From NCBI GenBank assembly GCA_944325825.1, contig CALVBP010000002.1, positions 38,680 through 102,679 on the forward strand: a stretch of 64,000 nucleotides of DNA. Direction: 5' to 3'. Both the position numbers and the translations under genes were made by a program. The notes under the pieces were generated by a model, which was not told where the DNA came from, did no database searches, and was given only the letters and a program-made list of their open reading frames with translations. This DNA comes from Candidatus Gastranaerophilales bacterium. Lineage in GTDB: Bacteria > Cyanobacteriota > Vampirovibrionia > Gastranaerophilales > Gastranaerophilaceae. Shown here piece by piece: positions 35,807-46,327 of this stretch (positions are counted from its first letter, which is position 1; every line of letters starts with the position of its first letter).

Positions 35807-36601
35807 CTATACACTAACTTTCATTGTGTTAGCAATAATTTCATTAAAGCTTTCAGCCTTCAAGCTTGCACCACCGACTAATGCGCCGTCGATATCAGAT
35901 TGAGACATTTGTTCTTCAATTGTAGAAGGTTTTACTGAACCGCCGTAAAGGATTCTGATTGAATCGCCGGCTTTTTCAGAAGAAACTTCTTTAACAACGT
36001 TTCTAATCATAGCAATTACTCTGTTAGCTTCAACGCTGTCACAAGTTTTGCCTGTACCGATAGCCCAGATTGGTTCGTAAGCGATAACTGATTTAGCAAT
36101 TTCTTCCTCAGATAAACCGTTTAATGCAGCTCTGATTTGAGTTGCGATGTGCTGGTCAGTAACACCTGCTTCTCTTTGTTCAAGAGTTTCACCGCAGCAG
36201 ATAATAGGAATCAAGCCGCCTGCTAAAATAGCTTTAGCTTTTTTGTTAATCATTTCGTCTGTTTCTGAGAAGTATTGTCTTCTTTCACTGTGGCCGATAA
36301 TTACATAAGAGCATCCTGCATCAGCTAACATTTCAACAGAAACTTCACCGGTGTAAGCGCCTGATTTTTCCCAGTGGCAGTTCTGGCCTGCAATAGCGAT
36401 TTTATCGCCGCCGCATCCGCAATTACATTTTTCTGTATGAACAACATTTAATGAAGTAAATACAGGTGCTATAACAATTGTAGGTAATTGAGGAGCTGTA
36501 AAATCTTTTGTAAATTCTTTTATACCTTCAAACAAAGCTTTTGCTTCGCTTTGAAGTAAGTTCATTTTCCAGTTTCCTGCAATAATTGGTTTTCTTGACA
36601 T
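35807..36601 (-). CDS. tpiA: Triose-phosphate isomerase
   Basis: A 264-residue glycolytic enzyme interconverting dihydroxyacetone phosphate and glyceraldehyde 3-phosphate. Catalytic residues are all visible: K in GNWKMN, H in VIIGHSERR, E in AYEPIWAIGTG; the phosphate loop is ILYGGSVKP. An unusual insertion, KCNCGCGGDK, lies between strand 2 and the AGQN motif and adds three close cysteines (CNCGC). AAGGAG precedes the ATG, and a consensus promoter lies at 36642-36670. Confidence 0.97.
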   Translation of the reverse strand: MSRKPIIAGNWKMNLLQSEAKALFEGIKEFTKDFTAPQLPTIVIAPVFTSLNVVHTEKCNCGCGGDKIAIAGQNCHWEKSGAYTGEVSVEMLADAGCSYVIIGHSERRQYFSETDEMINKKAKAILAGGLIPIICCGETLEQREAGVTDQHIATQIRAALNGLSEEEIAKSVIAYEPIWAIGTGKTCDSVEANRVIAMIRNVVKEVSSEKAGDSIRILYGGSVKPSTIEEQMSQSDIDGALVGGASLKAESFNEIIANTMKVSV

Positions 36602-36641
36602 AATTCTTCTCCTTTTTTTAAAGAACTCACTCTACAGTTGA

Positions 36642-36670
36642 ATCTTAGAACAAAAACCAAACAAGGTCAA
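36642..36670 (-). promoter_or_regulatory. tpiA promoter
   Basis: Minus strand: TTGACC, 17-bp spacer, TAAGAT, about 40 nt before the tpiA ATG. Confidence 0.7.
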
Positions 36671-36707
36671 GGAGGGGGAAATGAATGTATAAAGCGGAAA
36701 CCGGAAG

Positions 36708-38489
36708 TTAAAATATTTTTTCTTCTTTTAGCGCTAAAAAGTTTCCGCCAAGAATAAAATTCGCTTTAGTTGTAATCTCACCGGCAAGTGAATAGTAAAC
36801 CTGCCTTGAAAAATGGTTAATACAATCTCCGTAATCATCCTCAGAATGGATAAGTCCGGTCAGTTCAATAAAATCAATATTATCATAGCTTGAGGCAAAT
36901 TTTCTAACTGCTTGGTTTAGAACTTTGTGTCTTTGAGCCATGTTTTCATACCCCGCCTGTATTCTTGAACAAGGTATTTCACCTCCCAGAATAAGAACAA
37001 GACTAGTATTAGGACTTAAATTCTCTCTTATGTATTTCAAATTCTCTAAAACTGTTTCCACCGGTGGATTCCCGCAAAAAACATATTCTTTTTTAAACTG
37101 ATTCAACATCATAAGATTTAATTTTTTAGCTTCCTCCGGAAGCGGGGCAAGTATTTTTTCCCAGTTGTTTTCATCTGTTATATCGCAATCTGCATAGCCG
37201 AAAAATGCATAACTGCCGTCTGTCTTATTTTGATAAATCCCGCTATGTGCAGTTGTTAAAAGGCTTAAGAAAATAATATTATATTTTTTATCAAAGAACT
37301 TTGTCTTAAATTCATCAGAATCAGGAAACGGAAATTGTTTACTAAGCTCATTGAGCTTTTCCCGTGAAAATTTATGTGTCTGCTCAATAAATGCTGTATG
37401 TGTGTGAGCCAGAATATAAACCGGTTTTTTGTTCCAGTAAGGAAACTCGGTATCAATATTCACATCCGTATCAATATAACCCAGGGTCGAATACAGATCA
37501 CAAGGACCTTTTAAAAGAATATTTACCCCGATTTCAGGTTTTTTGTTGACGATTTCTGTCTCTATATCCGGCACAATCTCAATCCAATCCGGCTCAAAAT
37601 CAAGCGAAGATGAAACCTCTCCCTTAATCTCAAGCTTCGGTTTATTTAAATACGAATATACAAATTGCTCAATACCCATATTCATTACTCTGCAAGAAAA
37701 AAGAAATTGTTCCAGCTTATTACACTCTTTATTTAGTACATAAAACCCGCAGATACCATAACTGCCAAATTTATCCCGAACAGGAATATACGCACAATCA
37801 TACTTATCTGGATTGGAAAAATAGCCTTTAAGCGTATTTTCATCAACTCTATTTTTCGTAAAATTTAACTGATTTGTACGGTTTATGAGTTTAAGTATTC
37901 TTTCCGTTTGTTTAACGCAATCACATTTTATAGCTATTTTTATCTCGCTGCTTCTTAAAAAATCATCATTTGATAAGTTTAAAGCTTCTTTTTCCAGAGC
38001 TTTGTTTTCAAGAACCTTGTACTGTTTCAATCTTGTATACTCAAAATCATAATCATTCACAAGATAAAGCTCTTCGATTAACTTTGGTATCTGAAAAGCT
38101 TCTGCCGTCATTATCTTGGGACAATAAAATTTAACTTCATTGATATTTGAAATATTATCATCCACAAAAATAACATTCTCTTCTCTGAGATTCATTTTTC
38201 GGATAATTTCTTTAACCCTTTCACCCTTTGGAGCCCAACTAATTGACGGAAATATAAATAAATCCCAAATATTTTTCAATCCGTTATTTATAAAAAAATC
38301 TTTTACGGTTTGAAAATCATTTTTGGAACAAACAGAATTCATAATCCCTTTTAATACAAGCTCTTGAATAAACTCTAAAACTTCCGGATTAAAAGAAACC
38401 TCCGTTTCGGAAATATTTCCTCTCCAGAAGGTTTCATCCAAATCCCATATAACAAGTTTACACCTTGTAATATCGTAATCTCTCGCCAT
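36708..38489 (-). CDS. FkbH-like HAD-superfamily protein
   Basis: A 593-residue protein. The N-terminal third is an HAD (IIIC/FkbH) domain: VIWDLDETFWRG holds the two catalytic aspartates, CSKNDF the motif II region and ENVIFVDDNISNINEVK motif III/IV. A central GNAT-like region (residues about 180-290) is typical of FkbH proteins. The C-terminal half resembles an SGNH-like domain (LVLILGGEIPCSR, FIELTGLIHSEDDYGDCINH). FkbH proteins load glyceryl or related groups on carrier proteins in polyketide, lipid or surface-sugar pathways. It directly follows atpC by 3 nt without a clear Shine-Dalgarno. Confidence 0.8.
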   Translation of the reverse strand: MARDYDITRCKLVIWDLDETFWRGNISETEVSFNPEVLEFIQELVLKGIMNSVCSKNDFQTVKDFFINNGLKNIWDLFIFPSISWAPKGERVKEIIRKMNLREENVIFVDDNISNINEVKFYCPKIMTAEAFQIPKLIEELYLVNDYDFEYTRLKQYKVLENKALEKEALNLSNDDFLRSSEIKIAIKCDCVKQTERILKLINRTNQLNFTKNRVDENTLKGYFSNPDKYDCAYIPVRDKFGSYGICGFYVLNKECNKLEQFLFSCRVMNMGIEQFVYSYLNKPKLEIKGEVSSSLDFEPDWIEIVPDIETEIVNKKPEIGVNILLKGPCDLYSTLGYIDTDVNIDTEFPYWNKKPVYILAHTHTAFIEQTHKFSREKLNELSKQFPFPDSDEFKTKFFDKKYNIIFLSLLTTAHSGIYQNKTDGSYAFFGYADCDITDENNWEKILAPLPEEAKKLNLMMLNQFKKEYVFCGNPPVETVLENLKYIRENLSPNTSLVLILGGEIPCSRIQAGYENMAQRHKVLNQAVRKFASSYDNIDFIELTGLIHSEDDYGDCINHFSRQVYYSLAGEITTKANFILGGNFLALKEEKIF

Positions 38490-38492
38490 AAA

Positions 38493-38885
38493 TTATTTGT
38501 TCATCGCAGCTTTTAGACGTGCCAATGACCTTGCAAGAGCAGCCTGTGCTCTTTGAACATCAACCTGAGCCGCACTATCAGCAAGTCTTGCTTCCGCACG
38601 GTTCTTAGCTGCATTAGCTCTGGTTACATCAATATCGCATCCGTCCTCGCAAACATCAGTCAATATGGTTGCAGTATTGTCTTTGAACTGTAAAACTCCG
38701 CCCATTGTTGCAAAGTATTTTACTGCGCTGCCGGTTTTAGCCTTTGTAACACCAATCTCAAGTACGGTTGTTATAGGAATATGATCTTTCAAAATACCTA
38801 TCTGACCGCTTGTTGTCTGGGCAATAATCTCATCGACCTCACCGTCAAAAACTATTCTTTCGTGTGTTATAATTTTTAGTTTCAT
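38493..38885 (-). CDS. atpC: ATP synthase epsilon subunit
   Basis: A 130-residue subunit of F1. The N-terminal beta sandwich has ERIVFDGEVDEIIAQTTSGQ then IGILKDHIP, and the C-terminal helices are alanine- and arginine-rich (QRAQAALARSLARLKAA). It follows atpD by about 100 nt. AAAGGG precedes the ATG. Epsilon regulates and connects F1 to the rotor. An odd CEDGC sits in the loop before the first C-terminal helix. Confidence 0.95.
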   Translation of the reverse strand: MKLKIITHERIVFDGEVDEIIAQTTSGQIGILKDHIPITTVLEIGVTKAKTGSAVKYFATMGGVLQFKDNTATILTDVCEDGCDIDVTRANAAKNRAEARLADSAAQVDVQRAQAALARSLARLKAAMNK

Positions 38886-38988
38886 CTTTTATACCCTTTG
38901 GTCGGTGCGCATTTCCTTTAACTACTGACCTTTATTATCAATTCCCTGCGCACCTTCGGAACAAGATTCCAAGCAGATGAGCGCATCA

Positions 38989-40401
<1,413 letters not shown>

Positions 40402-40459
40402 TTACCTCTTCTTTTATAAGCGGAGCAGCCATTAGAATCTGCCGCCCTTCTCCGTGTTG

Positions 40460-40488
40460 ATTATACTATAGACAAAAGACTTTTTCAA
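40460..40488 (-). promoter_or_regulatory. atpD promoter
   Basis: Minus strand: TTGAAA, 17-bp spacer, perfect TATAAT, about 60 nt before the atpD ATG. Confidence 0.75.
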
Positions 40489-40535
40489 TATTTTTTTGTA
40501 GTGATTGGCAATAAGCAACCAGATACATTTATACT

Positions 40536-40560
40536 CTATTCACTATTCACCATTCACTAC
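40536..40560 (-). repeat. GTGAATAG-type intergenic repeat
   Basis: On the minus strand GTAGTGAATGGTGAATAGTG then AATAG, a solo member of the repeat family found around the four-helix-bundle gene. Confidence 0.5.
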
Positions 40561-40601
40561 CCATTTAAAACGCATCCGGTATTTCTGCCCAATAAGATAA
40601 C

Positions 40602-41861
40602 TCACTCTTCACAAGGGCATTTTCCGTGTTTGAGCATCTTTATAAGCGGAACTAAATACTCTTCTTCCCCTCCGCCTGCCGTTTTAAGGGTATAAAAAGC
40701 TATTTCCGCAAGTTCTTTGCAAATACTCAAAATAGGAAATTTGCCTATCTTCGCATGAATTGCACTTCTTGCAACATTATAACGAAGTTCTTTAATTTCA
40801 TTTGTTGTATAACGGTTCAAAAGCTCTTCAACTTCTTCTATTGCAGATTTAGAATACATTATACCTTTATACAGCGCCGGAATTGAATACTCCAAGCCTC
40901 CGCCAACACAATCATGATTTCTGATTTCAATAAAATTTCTCAGACGGACTTCCGGAAAATATAAGTTTGCATGCAGCTTCCAGTCATCAATTGTGGGAAT
41001 AAAGTCTTCGTATCCGGCTTCCATAAACTGTTTAAAAGTTATTCTGCCGTTTAAACTTACTACCTTATCTTCTCTGTTAATAAATATCATAGGTGTATCA
41101 AGAAGCAGATTAACGTAGTCTTTAAAACACATATTGCGGTCGAATCTCGTGGCAAAACCGCACCTATCATTATCCGTATTCAACCATGCCAGTGCCCTGA
41201 AGGATTTATAGCCGGTATCCACCCCTCCTCTTATCTTAGAATTAGCATACATAGCGGTTGCAAATGGCATCATAAGATTAGCCAAACGGAATTTTTTCAT
41301 GGCATCTTCTTCGGATTTATAGTCAATTCCTACCTGAATCCCTGCTGTTTCTCTCATCATTACATCCGAAAGAATTCCCCAGAGATAATTTGCCATAACA
41401 TGATAGCGTTTCTTGGGAATAAGTTTTATATTCTTATATGTAGTTTGAGGCGAAACACCGATATTGAGAAGTTTTATTTCAAACTCTTCAAGAATAGGCT
41501 TTAAGGCTCTGTCAATTTCTTCAATTCTGGCTTTAAGTTCATGAACCGTTTCTTTTGGTTCCAGACTCAATTCAAATTGGCATCCGGGTTCAAGCGTAAT
41601 TGTATCGTGCAGTTTTTTTAATCCTATAATCTCTTCTCCGTCTAAGATATAATCCCAATTATCAGATTTCGCAAATTCTCTTAGAAATTCACGGACTCCA
41701 AACTCCCCTTCATATGGGATTACATTACTTCCGAATCTGGAAACAGGTATTCTTTCATATTCTAAACCGATTCTCTGTTCAGTTTTACAGCCCAAAAGAT
41801 ATTCATCTAATAATTGGTTGTACTCTAAATGTTCTTCTGTTTTTACTCCGCAATAACTCAC
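40602..41861 (-). CDS. gshA: Glutamate-cysteine ligase (GCS2 family)
   Basis: A 419-residue ATP-dependent ligase likely to make gamma-glutamylcysteine, the first step of glutathione synthesis. The GCS2 pattern is clear: IGLEYERIPVSR near the N-terminus, PGCQFELSLEPKETVHEL at the substrate site, AGIQVGIDYKSEEDAMKKFR, and RNFIEIRNHDCVGGG near the C-terminus. It starts at a GTG seven bases after AAGGAG. The C-terminal HGKCPCEE tail is unusual. No gshB is in the window, so the exact product is not certain. Confidence 0.85.
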   Translation of the reverse strand: MSYCGVKTEEHLEYNQLLDEYLLGCKTEQRIGLEYERIPVSRFGSNVIPYEGEFGVREFLREFAKSDNWDYILDGEEIIGLKKLHDTITLEPGCQFELSLEPKETVHELKARIEEIDRALKPILEEFEIKLLNIGVSPQTTYKNIKLIPKKRYHVMANYLWGILSDVMMRETAGIQVGIDYKSEEDAMKKFRLANLMMPFATAMYANSKIRGGVDTGYKSFRALAWLNTDNDRCGFATRFDRNMCFKDYVNLLLDTPMIFINREDKVVSLNGRITFKQFMEAGYEDFIPTIDDWKLHANLYFPEVRLRNFIEIRNHDCVGGGLEYSIPALYKGIMYSKSAIEEVEELLNRYTTNEIKELRYNVARSAIHAKIGKFPILSICKELAEIAFYTLKTAGGGEEEYLVPLIKMLKHGKCPCEE

Positions 41862-41978
41862 GACTTTCTCCTTATTTAAATTATATCCGAAACATGTATG
41901 TTAAAAATAATTTCATAATTCAAATATAAATGAGAAAAAGAGTTTTAACATTTAGCTATTTGTATTATTATAAATACC

Positions 41979-42812
41979 ATGACAGACTATTTACAAAGAG
42001 CCAAATACTTCCGAACAAAAAAACGCCTCGGACAAAATTTTTTAATCAATCCGGAGGTAATATCTGATATTATTGAGTTTTCCGGAATAACAAAAGACGA
42101 TACCGTACTTGAAATCGGACCGGGAGTCGGATTCGTAACCGAACAGTTAATTAAGCGTGCCAAAAAAGTTATTGCAGTTGAACTGGATGAAGAAGCGATT
42201 AAAGAATTGGAAAAGTTAAATTGTGATAATCTGGAAATTATTCACAAAGATATTTTAAAAACAGATTTGTCAGAACTCTCTGATGAAAAAATGAAAGTTG
42301 TCGCAAATATTCCTTATTATATAACTTCTCCCATTATTGCACATCTTCTGGGTGAAATTGATGATTTACATAACAAAAACCGAGAAAAAATTACGGATAT
42401 CATACTGATGGTACAGGAAGAAGTCGCAAGAAGAATCGTTGCAACAGAAAAAAGCCCTTCCAAACAATACGGACTTCTTACAATTCTTTCTCAATTCTGG
42501 GCAGATTGTTCAATTCTAAGAACTGTAGGCAGACATTCTTTTTATCCTGCACCAAAAGTAAATTCAGCTCTTGTTTATTTGAAAATAAGAGAAAACCCGC
42601 TTTTAGATTTAAACGATTATACTTATTTCAGAAGAACAATAAAAGCTGCTTTCTCACAAAGACGTAAAACTCTTAAAAATTGTCTTACTGGAGCAGGTTT
42701 TGATAAAGAAAAAGTAACTAACGCCATTCTTAAGCTGAATCTTGATGAAAATATTCGTGGAGAAAAACTCTCTATAAAAGATTTAGGGAAGCTTTCAGAA
42801 ATATTAAAATAA
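41979..42812 (+). CDS. rsmA: 16S rRNA dimethyladenosine transferase
   Basis: A 277-residue SAM-dependent methyltransferase that dimethylates two adjacent adenosines in helix 45 of 16S rRNA. KKRLGQNFLINPEVISDI, the SAM motif VLEIGPGVGFVTEQL, and the catalytic NIPYYITSPII are all present. No Shine-Dalgarno precedes the ATG, and TTAACA (41945-41950) with TATAAA (41969-41974) lie close upstream, suggesting a very short or absent leader. Confidence 0.96.
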   Translation: MTDYLQRAKYFRTKKRLGQNFLINPEVISDIIEFSGITKDDTVLEIGPGVGFVTEQLIKRAKKVIAVELDEEAIKELEKLNCDNLEIIHKDILKTDLSELSDEKMKVVANIPYYITSPIIAHLLGEIDDLHNKNREKITDIILMVQEEVARRIVATEKSPSKQYGLLTILSQFWADCSILRTVGRHSFYPAPKVNSALVYLKIRENPLLDLNDYTYFRRTIKAAFSQRRKTLKNCLTGAGFDKEKVTNAILKLNLDENIRGEKLSIKDLGKLSEILK

Positions 42813-42892
42813 TTTTTTTCTTAACAAAAATCTTTCAAAACAGATAAAATGTTAAAAATTATTAAGCGTAGTAGCAAAATTAAATTTGTTTG

Positions 42893-42931
42893 ACCTTTCT
42901 TACTAAATGCACTAGTAAGAAAGGTTTTTTT
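42893..42931 (+). terminator. Terminator/attenuator hairpin abutting a start codon
   Basis: A perfect 13-bp stem (ACCTTTCTTACTA at 42893-42905, TAGTAAGAAAGGT at 42913-42925) followed by seven Ts, then the ATG at 42932. The 3' arm contains the only Shine-Dalgarno (AAGAAAGG). It can terminate rsmA and at the same time control or block the next gene. Confidence 0.7.
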
Positions 42932-44194
42932 ATGTTTATTAATCCAATCTCCATGAATCAAAATGTTAATTTAAACTCAAGAAAATTAAGCAGCCAAACC
43001 TTTGGAAAAGGTATAAATCCAGAAGTAGCAAGAAACCAATACAAAATACTTTTAACACAAGATATATGGGCTGACAAACTTAAGGTTAAACGTCCTGAAA
43101 ATCCGCTTGAAAAAGAGGTGTTGATTGAAGTATTACAAAACAGAGCAAAGCTTGACAGATTTGCCCGATTAAATAATATGCTTGCGAACTTAAAAACAAA
43201 AGTGAGTTATATAAATACTCTTTTCGAACAAGACCCTAAAAGCCCTGAACTTCCCGGATTAATTAAGGAAGTAGAAAAACAAGGAAATCTGGAGTCTGTT
43301 TATAACACATTGCATAAACAAATTCAGCTTGAAGCTGCTAAAAATAAACCGGCATTGGAATACTTCAAAAATATCGGAAAACTTGAAGATGAATATCTTG
43401 AAAAACGCCTTATGAAGTATCATAAAATGGACAAATTCTGGTATCAAATTCAAAAAAACAACATTAATCCGGACGGAAAATACAGTACCAAAGACCTTAT
43501 TTCAATGATTAGTGAAGAAAGTATTCCGGCAGCAGAAGCTGCGGTAGAAAAAAACGGCCCTCTAAGCAAAAAACAGCTCCTTGACAAAATGGGACAACAG
43601 TATGAAGAAATTCTCCTTGAACATCTTAATATATATTCAAGAGTACTGGACCACACAAAAGAAGCTTATAATGCTAAAAAAATTCTGGCTGAAAACAATG
43701 TCGCAGATTTGAAAAGGTTCCCTGATATTGCAAAAACTGTAGGAAAGATTTGCACTGCAATCGAAAATAAACTTACATACAAAGCTGACAGACTCGGGAA
43801 TATAGATATATATCCTATTGGAGAAATTTTTGATGATATGAAACATTTTAAATCTGAAATGAAATCTCTAATGAAAGATATCGAAATTTTAAAAGATAAA
43901 GTTAAAAATAATCCTGATGATATCAGATATAAAGTTGCAATCGCTCAGAAAAAAGTTATGCTTGGAGAAACCAAGAGCAACTGGTTAAAAGGGCTTAAAT
44001 ACAGTGTTGAATATGAAAAAATCAACAAACAAAGAATGGTCGAAGGTCAAAGAGGAGCGGAATACGACTTCTTAACCAGCAAAAGCAGAGAACTTAACGA
44101 GTATAAAAAATATTATGAAATAATGAATGAAAATGACGGTAAACTTCCTGATGAAGCCTGGGAACAACTATTGTCAAATTCATCAGTAATATAA
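42932..44194 (+). CDS. Hypothetical helical protein with N-terminal signature
   Basis: A 420-residue protein of unknown function. The ATG at 42932 gives MFINPISMNQNVNLNSRK then SSQTFGKGIN, an excellent signature N-terminus; the frame extends 14 codons further into the hairpin. The body is almost all charged helix (many K and E), with probable coiled coils near residues 275-330. No signal peptide or membrane span. Its ribosome-binding site is inside a terminator-like hairpin. A perfect palindromic terminator follows. Confidence 0.75.
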   Translation: MFINPISMNQNVNLNSRKLSSQTFGKGINPEVARNQYKILLTQDIWADKLKVKRPENPLEKEVLIEVLQNRAKLDRFARLNNMLANLKTKVSYINTLFEQDPKSPELPGLIKEVEKQGNLESVYNTLHKQIQLEAAKNKPALEYFKNIGKLEDEYLEKRLMKYHKMDKFWYQIQKNNINPDGKYSTKDLISMISEESIPAAEAAVEKNGPLSKKQLLDKMGQQYEEILLEHLNIYSRVLDHTKEAYNAKKILAENNVADLKRFPDIAKTVGKICTAIENKLTYKADRLGNIDIYPIGEIFDDMKHFKSEMKSLMKDIEILKDKVKNNPDDIRYKVAIAQKKVMLGETKSNWLKGLKYSVEYEKINKQRMVEGQRGAEYDFLTSKSRELNEYKKYYEIMNENDGKLPDEAWEQLLSNSSVI

Positions 44195-44210
44195 CATAGA
44201 TAATACAAAC

Positions 44211-44252
44211 AAAGAATCACTTCTTTTGAATTCAAAAGAAGTGATTCTTTTT
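44211..44252. terminator. Bidirectional palindromic terminator
   Basis: AAAGAATCACTTCTTTTGAA is followed immediately by its exact complement, then TTTT; between convergent genes. Confidence 0.9.
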
Positions 44253-44258
44253 ATTACA

Positions 44259-45287
44259 TTACTTAAGATAAGTTCTAAAGAATGTTTCAATTTTATCAAA
44301 AGGTATTTTTTCAAAATTGTCATATAAATCTACATGGTTGGCCCCTTCGACAATGTACAATTCCTTATTCTCCCCTTTTAGTTTTTTAAAAGCATCTTCG
44401 CTAAAGTAACGGCTGTGGGCTTTCTCACCATGCATTACAAGAACAGCACTCTGAATCTCATCACTATATTGCAAAATAGGCATATTAATTAAAGATAAGG
44501 TTGCCGTCATATTCCAGTTGCCGTTTGAGTTGATAGAACGTTTGTGGAATCCTCTTTCTGTCTTGTAGTAGTTATAATAATCCTGCACGAATTGAGGTTC
44601 TTCACCTGTCAATTTTTCGGGCAGCCCGGCCGCCGGAGCATAAGTTCCGTTTTTAAAATCTTCCGTTCTTTGTCTGTTAAGACTCTGTTTTAATTCATAT
44701 CTGGCTTTTTCATCCATTGAGTCAAAATACCCTCTGGCACTAACTCTGGTCATATCATACATTGTAGAAGCAACGGTTGCTTTAATTCTTGTATCCATTG
44801 CCGCCGCATTTAATCCGAATCCGCCAAAACCGCATATACCTATGATTCCGATTTTTTCAGGGTTAACATCCTCTCTGCTGCTTAAATAATCAACCGCTGC
44901 AGAAAAGTCTTCCGTATTAATATCCGGAGATGATACATTACGAGGTTCACCACTGCTTTCACCTGTATACGAAGGATCAAATGCCAGAGTTACAAAACCT
45001 TTTTCTGCCATTGTTTGAGCATATAAACCGGAAGCCTGTTCCTTTACCGCTCCAAAGGGCCCGCATACTGCTATTGCAGCCATTTTCTTTTCAGCTTTTT
45101 CTTTTGGGATATACAAATTCCCAACAAGAGTTATTCCATACCTATTTTTAAAGCTTACTTTTTGGGCATCTACTTTATCACTTTTTTTAAAAGTTTTGTC
45201 CCAATCATTTTGTTTTGCATTACTCATTGTTATTCCTCCTAGGATTAATATAATTGCTGTTAAACTGACTAAAAATTTTTTTAACAT
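44259..45287 (-). CDS. Exported alpha/beta hydrolase with cysteine nucleophile
   Basis: A 342-residue protein with a signal-like N-terminus (MLKKFLVSLTAIILILGG). The alpha/beta-hydrolase core resembles the YcjY/dienelactone-hydrolase group. The nucleophile elbow reads GIIGICGFGGFG, so the usual serine is a cysteine, as in dienelactone hydrolase. The acid is probably in AVLVMHGEKAHS and the histidine in VEGANHVDLY. The substrate is unknown. GAGG precedes the ATG. It is the last gene of a leftward metabolic block. Confidence 0.85.
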   Translation of the reverse strand: MLKKFLVSLTAIILILGGITMSNAKQNDWDKTFKKSDKVDAQKVSFKNRYGITLVGNLYIPKEKAEKKMAAIAVCGPFGAVKEQASGLYAQTMAEKGFVTLAFDPSYTGESSGEPRNVSSPDINTEDFSAAVDYLSSREDVNPEKIGIIGICGFGGFGLNAAAMDTRIKATVASTMYDMTRVSARGYFDSMDEKARYELKQSLNRQRTEDFKNGTYAPAAGLPEKLTGEEPQFVQDYYNYYKTERGFHKRSINSNGNWNMTATLSLINMPILQYSDEIQSAVLVMHGEKAHSRYFSEDAFKKLKGENKELYIVEGANHVDLYDNFEKIPFDKIETFFRTYLK

Positions 45288-45351
45288 TTATACCTCACTG
45301 TTATTATGGATTCTTCATCACTAACTCTGTCAAGAGACATTTTGTTCTACC

Positions 45352-45375
45352 CTCCCTCTCCATAAAGAGAGGGAG
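45352..45375. repeat. CCCTCTC hairpin, copy 2
   Basis: CTCCCTCT, 8-nt loop, AGAGGGAG, between two hydrolase genes; the same kind as at 2622-2640 and 54776-54804. Acttatt/cacttaat-type short repeats follow up to 45410. Confidence 0.5.
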
Positions 45376-45410
45376 CTATTTCTTATTCACCTATTAACTT
45401 ATTTACTTAA

Positions 45411-46313
45411 TCACTTCTTTTCACCGCTCCTCACTCCGGACAAATATGCCCTGCCCAGATTCTTCATAACACATTCCAAGACAGTTTCAGCATACTCTTT
45501 ATGTTTGCCGTAGAAAATATGGGAAGCATCCGGAACTACAATTACCCGATTATTTTCCGGATACTTGCAATGTGAGTTAATTTTTTCCATAAACCCTTTA
45601 GGGTCGCCATTTGTAAGACTATCTTTTTCTCCGATAATAAATGCACCGTTTACCTTAATTGAATGTAGCGAATTAGTTTCACCTTCCCCGCTTATAACCG
45701 GACAGTTTTTAAGATTAAAAGCATTATAGAATCCTAAAACAGTATTAGCGCACATTGGAGAAAAGCCGCCGAAAAGTTTCGGTAAAATATCTTTCCCTCT
45801 GCCTTCTTGAACATATTTTTTGGCAAGTTCAATGCATTCGCTTACTCCCGGCATAACCTTAAACCAGTAAGCCAAATCAACGGGTGCTGATACAATAAAA
45901 TAGTCTACAAAATTATCAGAAGTGTTCCCGAGATAATTAATAATTTTATTTGAGCCTAAAGAATGTCCTGCAAGAACAATATTCTTGAAGCCTATTTCTT
46001 TTGCATACTTAACATAAGCTTCTGTATCTTCATACACAAAAGAAAAATCATCATCCACAACTCCTGTATATTTTTGTTTTCCGGTTGAAAAATCAGAATA
46101 CGCAATACAAGAAAACGCATCCATTGCATGACCTGCAATACAGGCAATATTATTTGCACTCAAAAGTTCTCCGGCTGCAACCAGAAGGTCATTTTGAAAA
46201 ACATTTGAACATATACCGCTCATTATAATTACAACGGTGTCCATCATATTATCTCCCCACATGGCGCCCTTGAGTTCAAGACCTCGAGGGGTGTTAATTC
46301 TTATTATTTCCAT
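45411..46313 (-). CDS. Cytoplasmic alpha/beta hydrolase
   Basis: A 300-residue hydrolase without signal peptide. The elbow IVLAGHSLGSNKIINYL holds the nucleophilic serine, GAFIIGEKDSLTNGD the acid and VVPDASHIFYGKH the histidine. The phrasing resembles DUF1749-type esterases. Substrate unknown. It starts 15 nt after the DUF3737 gene stop with AAAGG before the ATG, in the same transcription unit. Confidence 0.82.
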   Translation of the reverse strand: MEIIRINTPRGLELKGAMWGDNMMDTVVIIMSGICSNVFQNDLLVAAGELLSANNIACIAGHAMDAFSCIAYSDFSTGKQKYTGVVDDDFSFVYEDTEAYVKYAKEIGFKNIVLAGHSLGSNKIINYLGNTSDNFVDYFIVSAPVDLAYWFKVMPGVSECIELAKKYVQEGRGKDILPKLFGGFSPMCANTVLGFYNAFNLKNCPVISGEGETNSLHSIKVNGAFIIGEKDSLTNGDPKGFMEKINSHCKYPENNRVIVVPDASHIFYGKHKEYAETVLECVMKNLGRAYLSGVRSGEKK

Positions 46314-46327
46314 TGTTTAGCCTTTCT

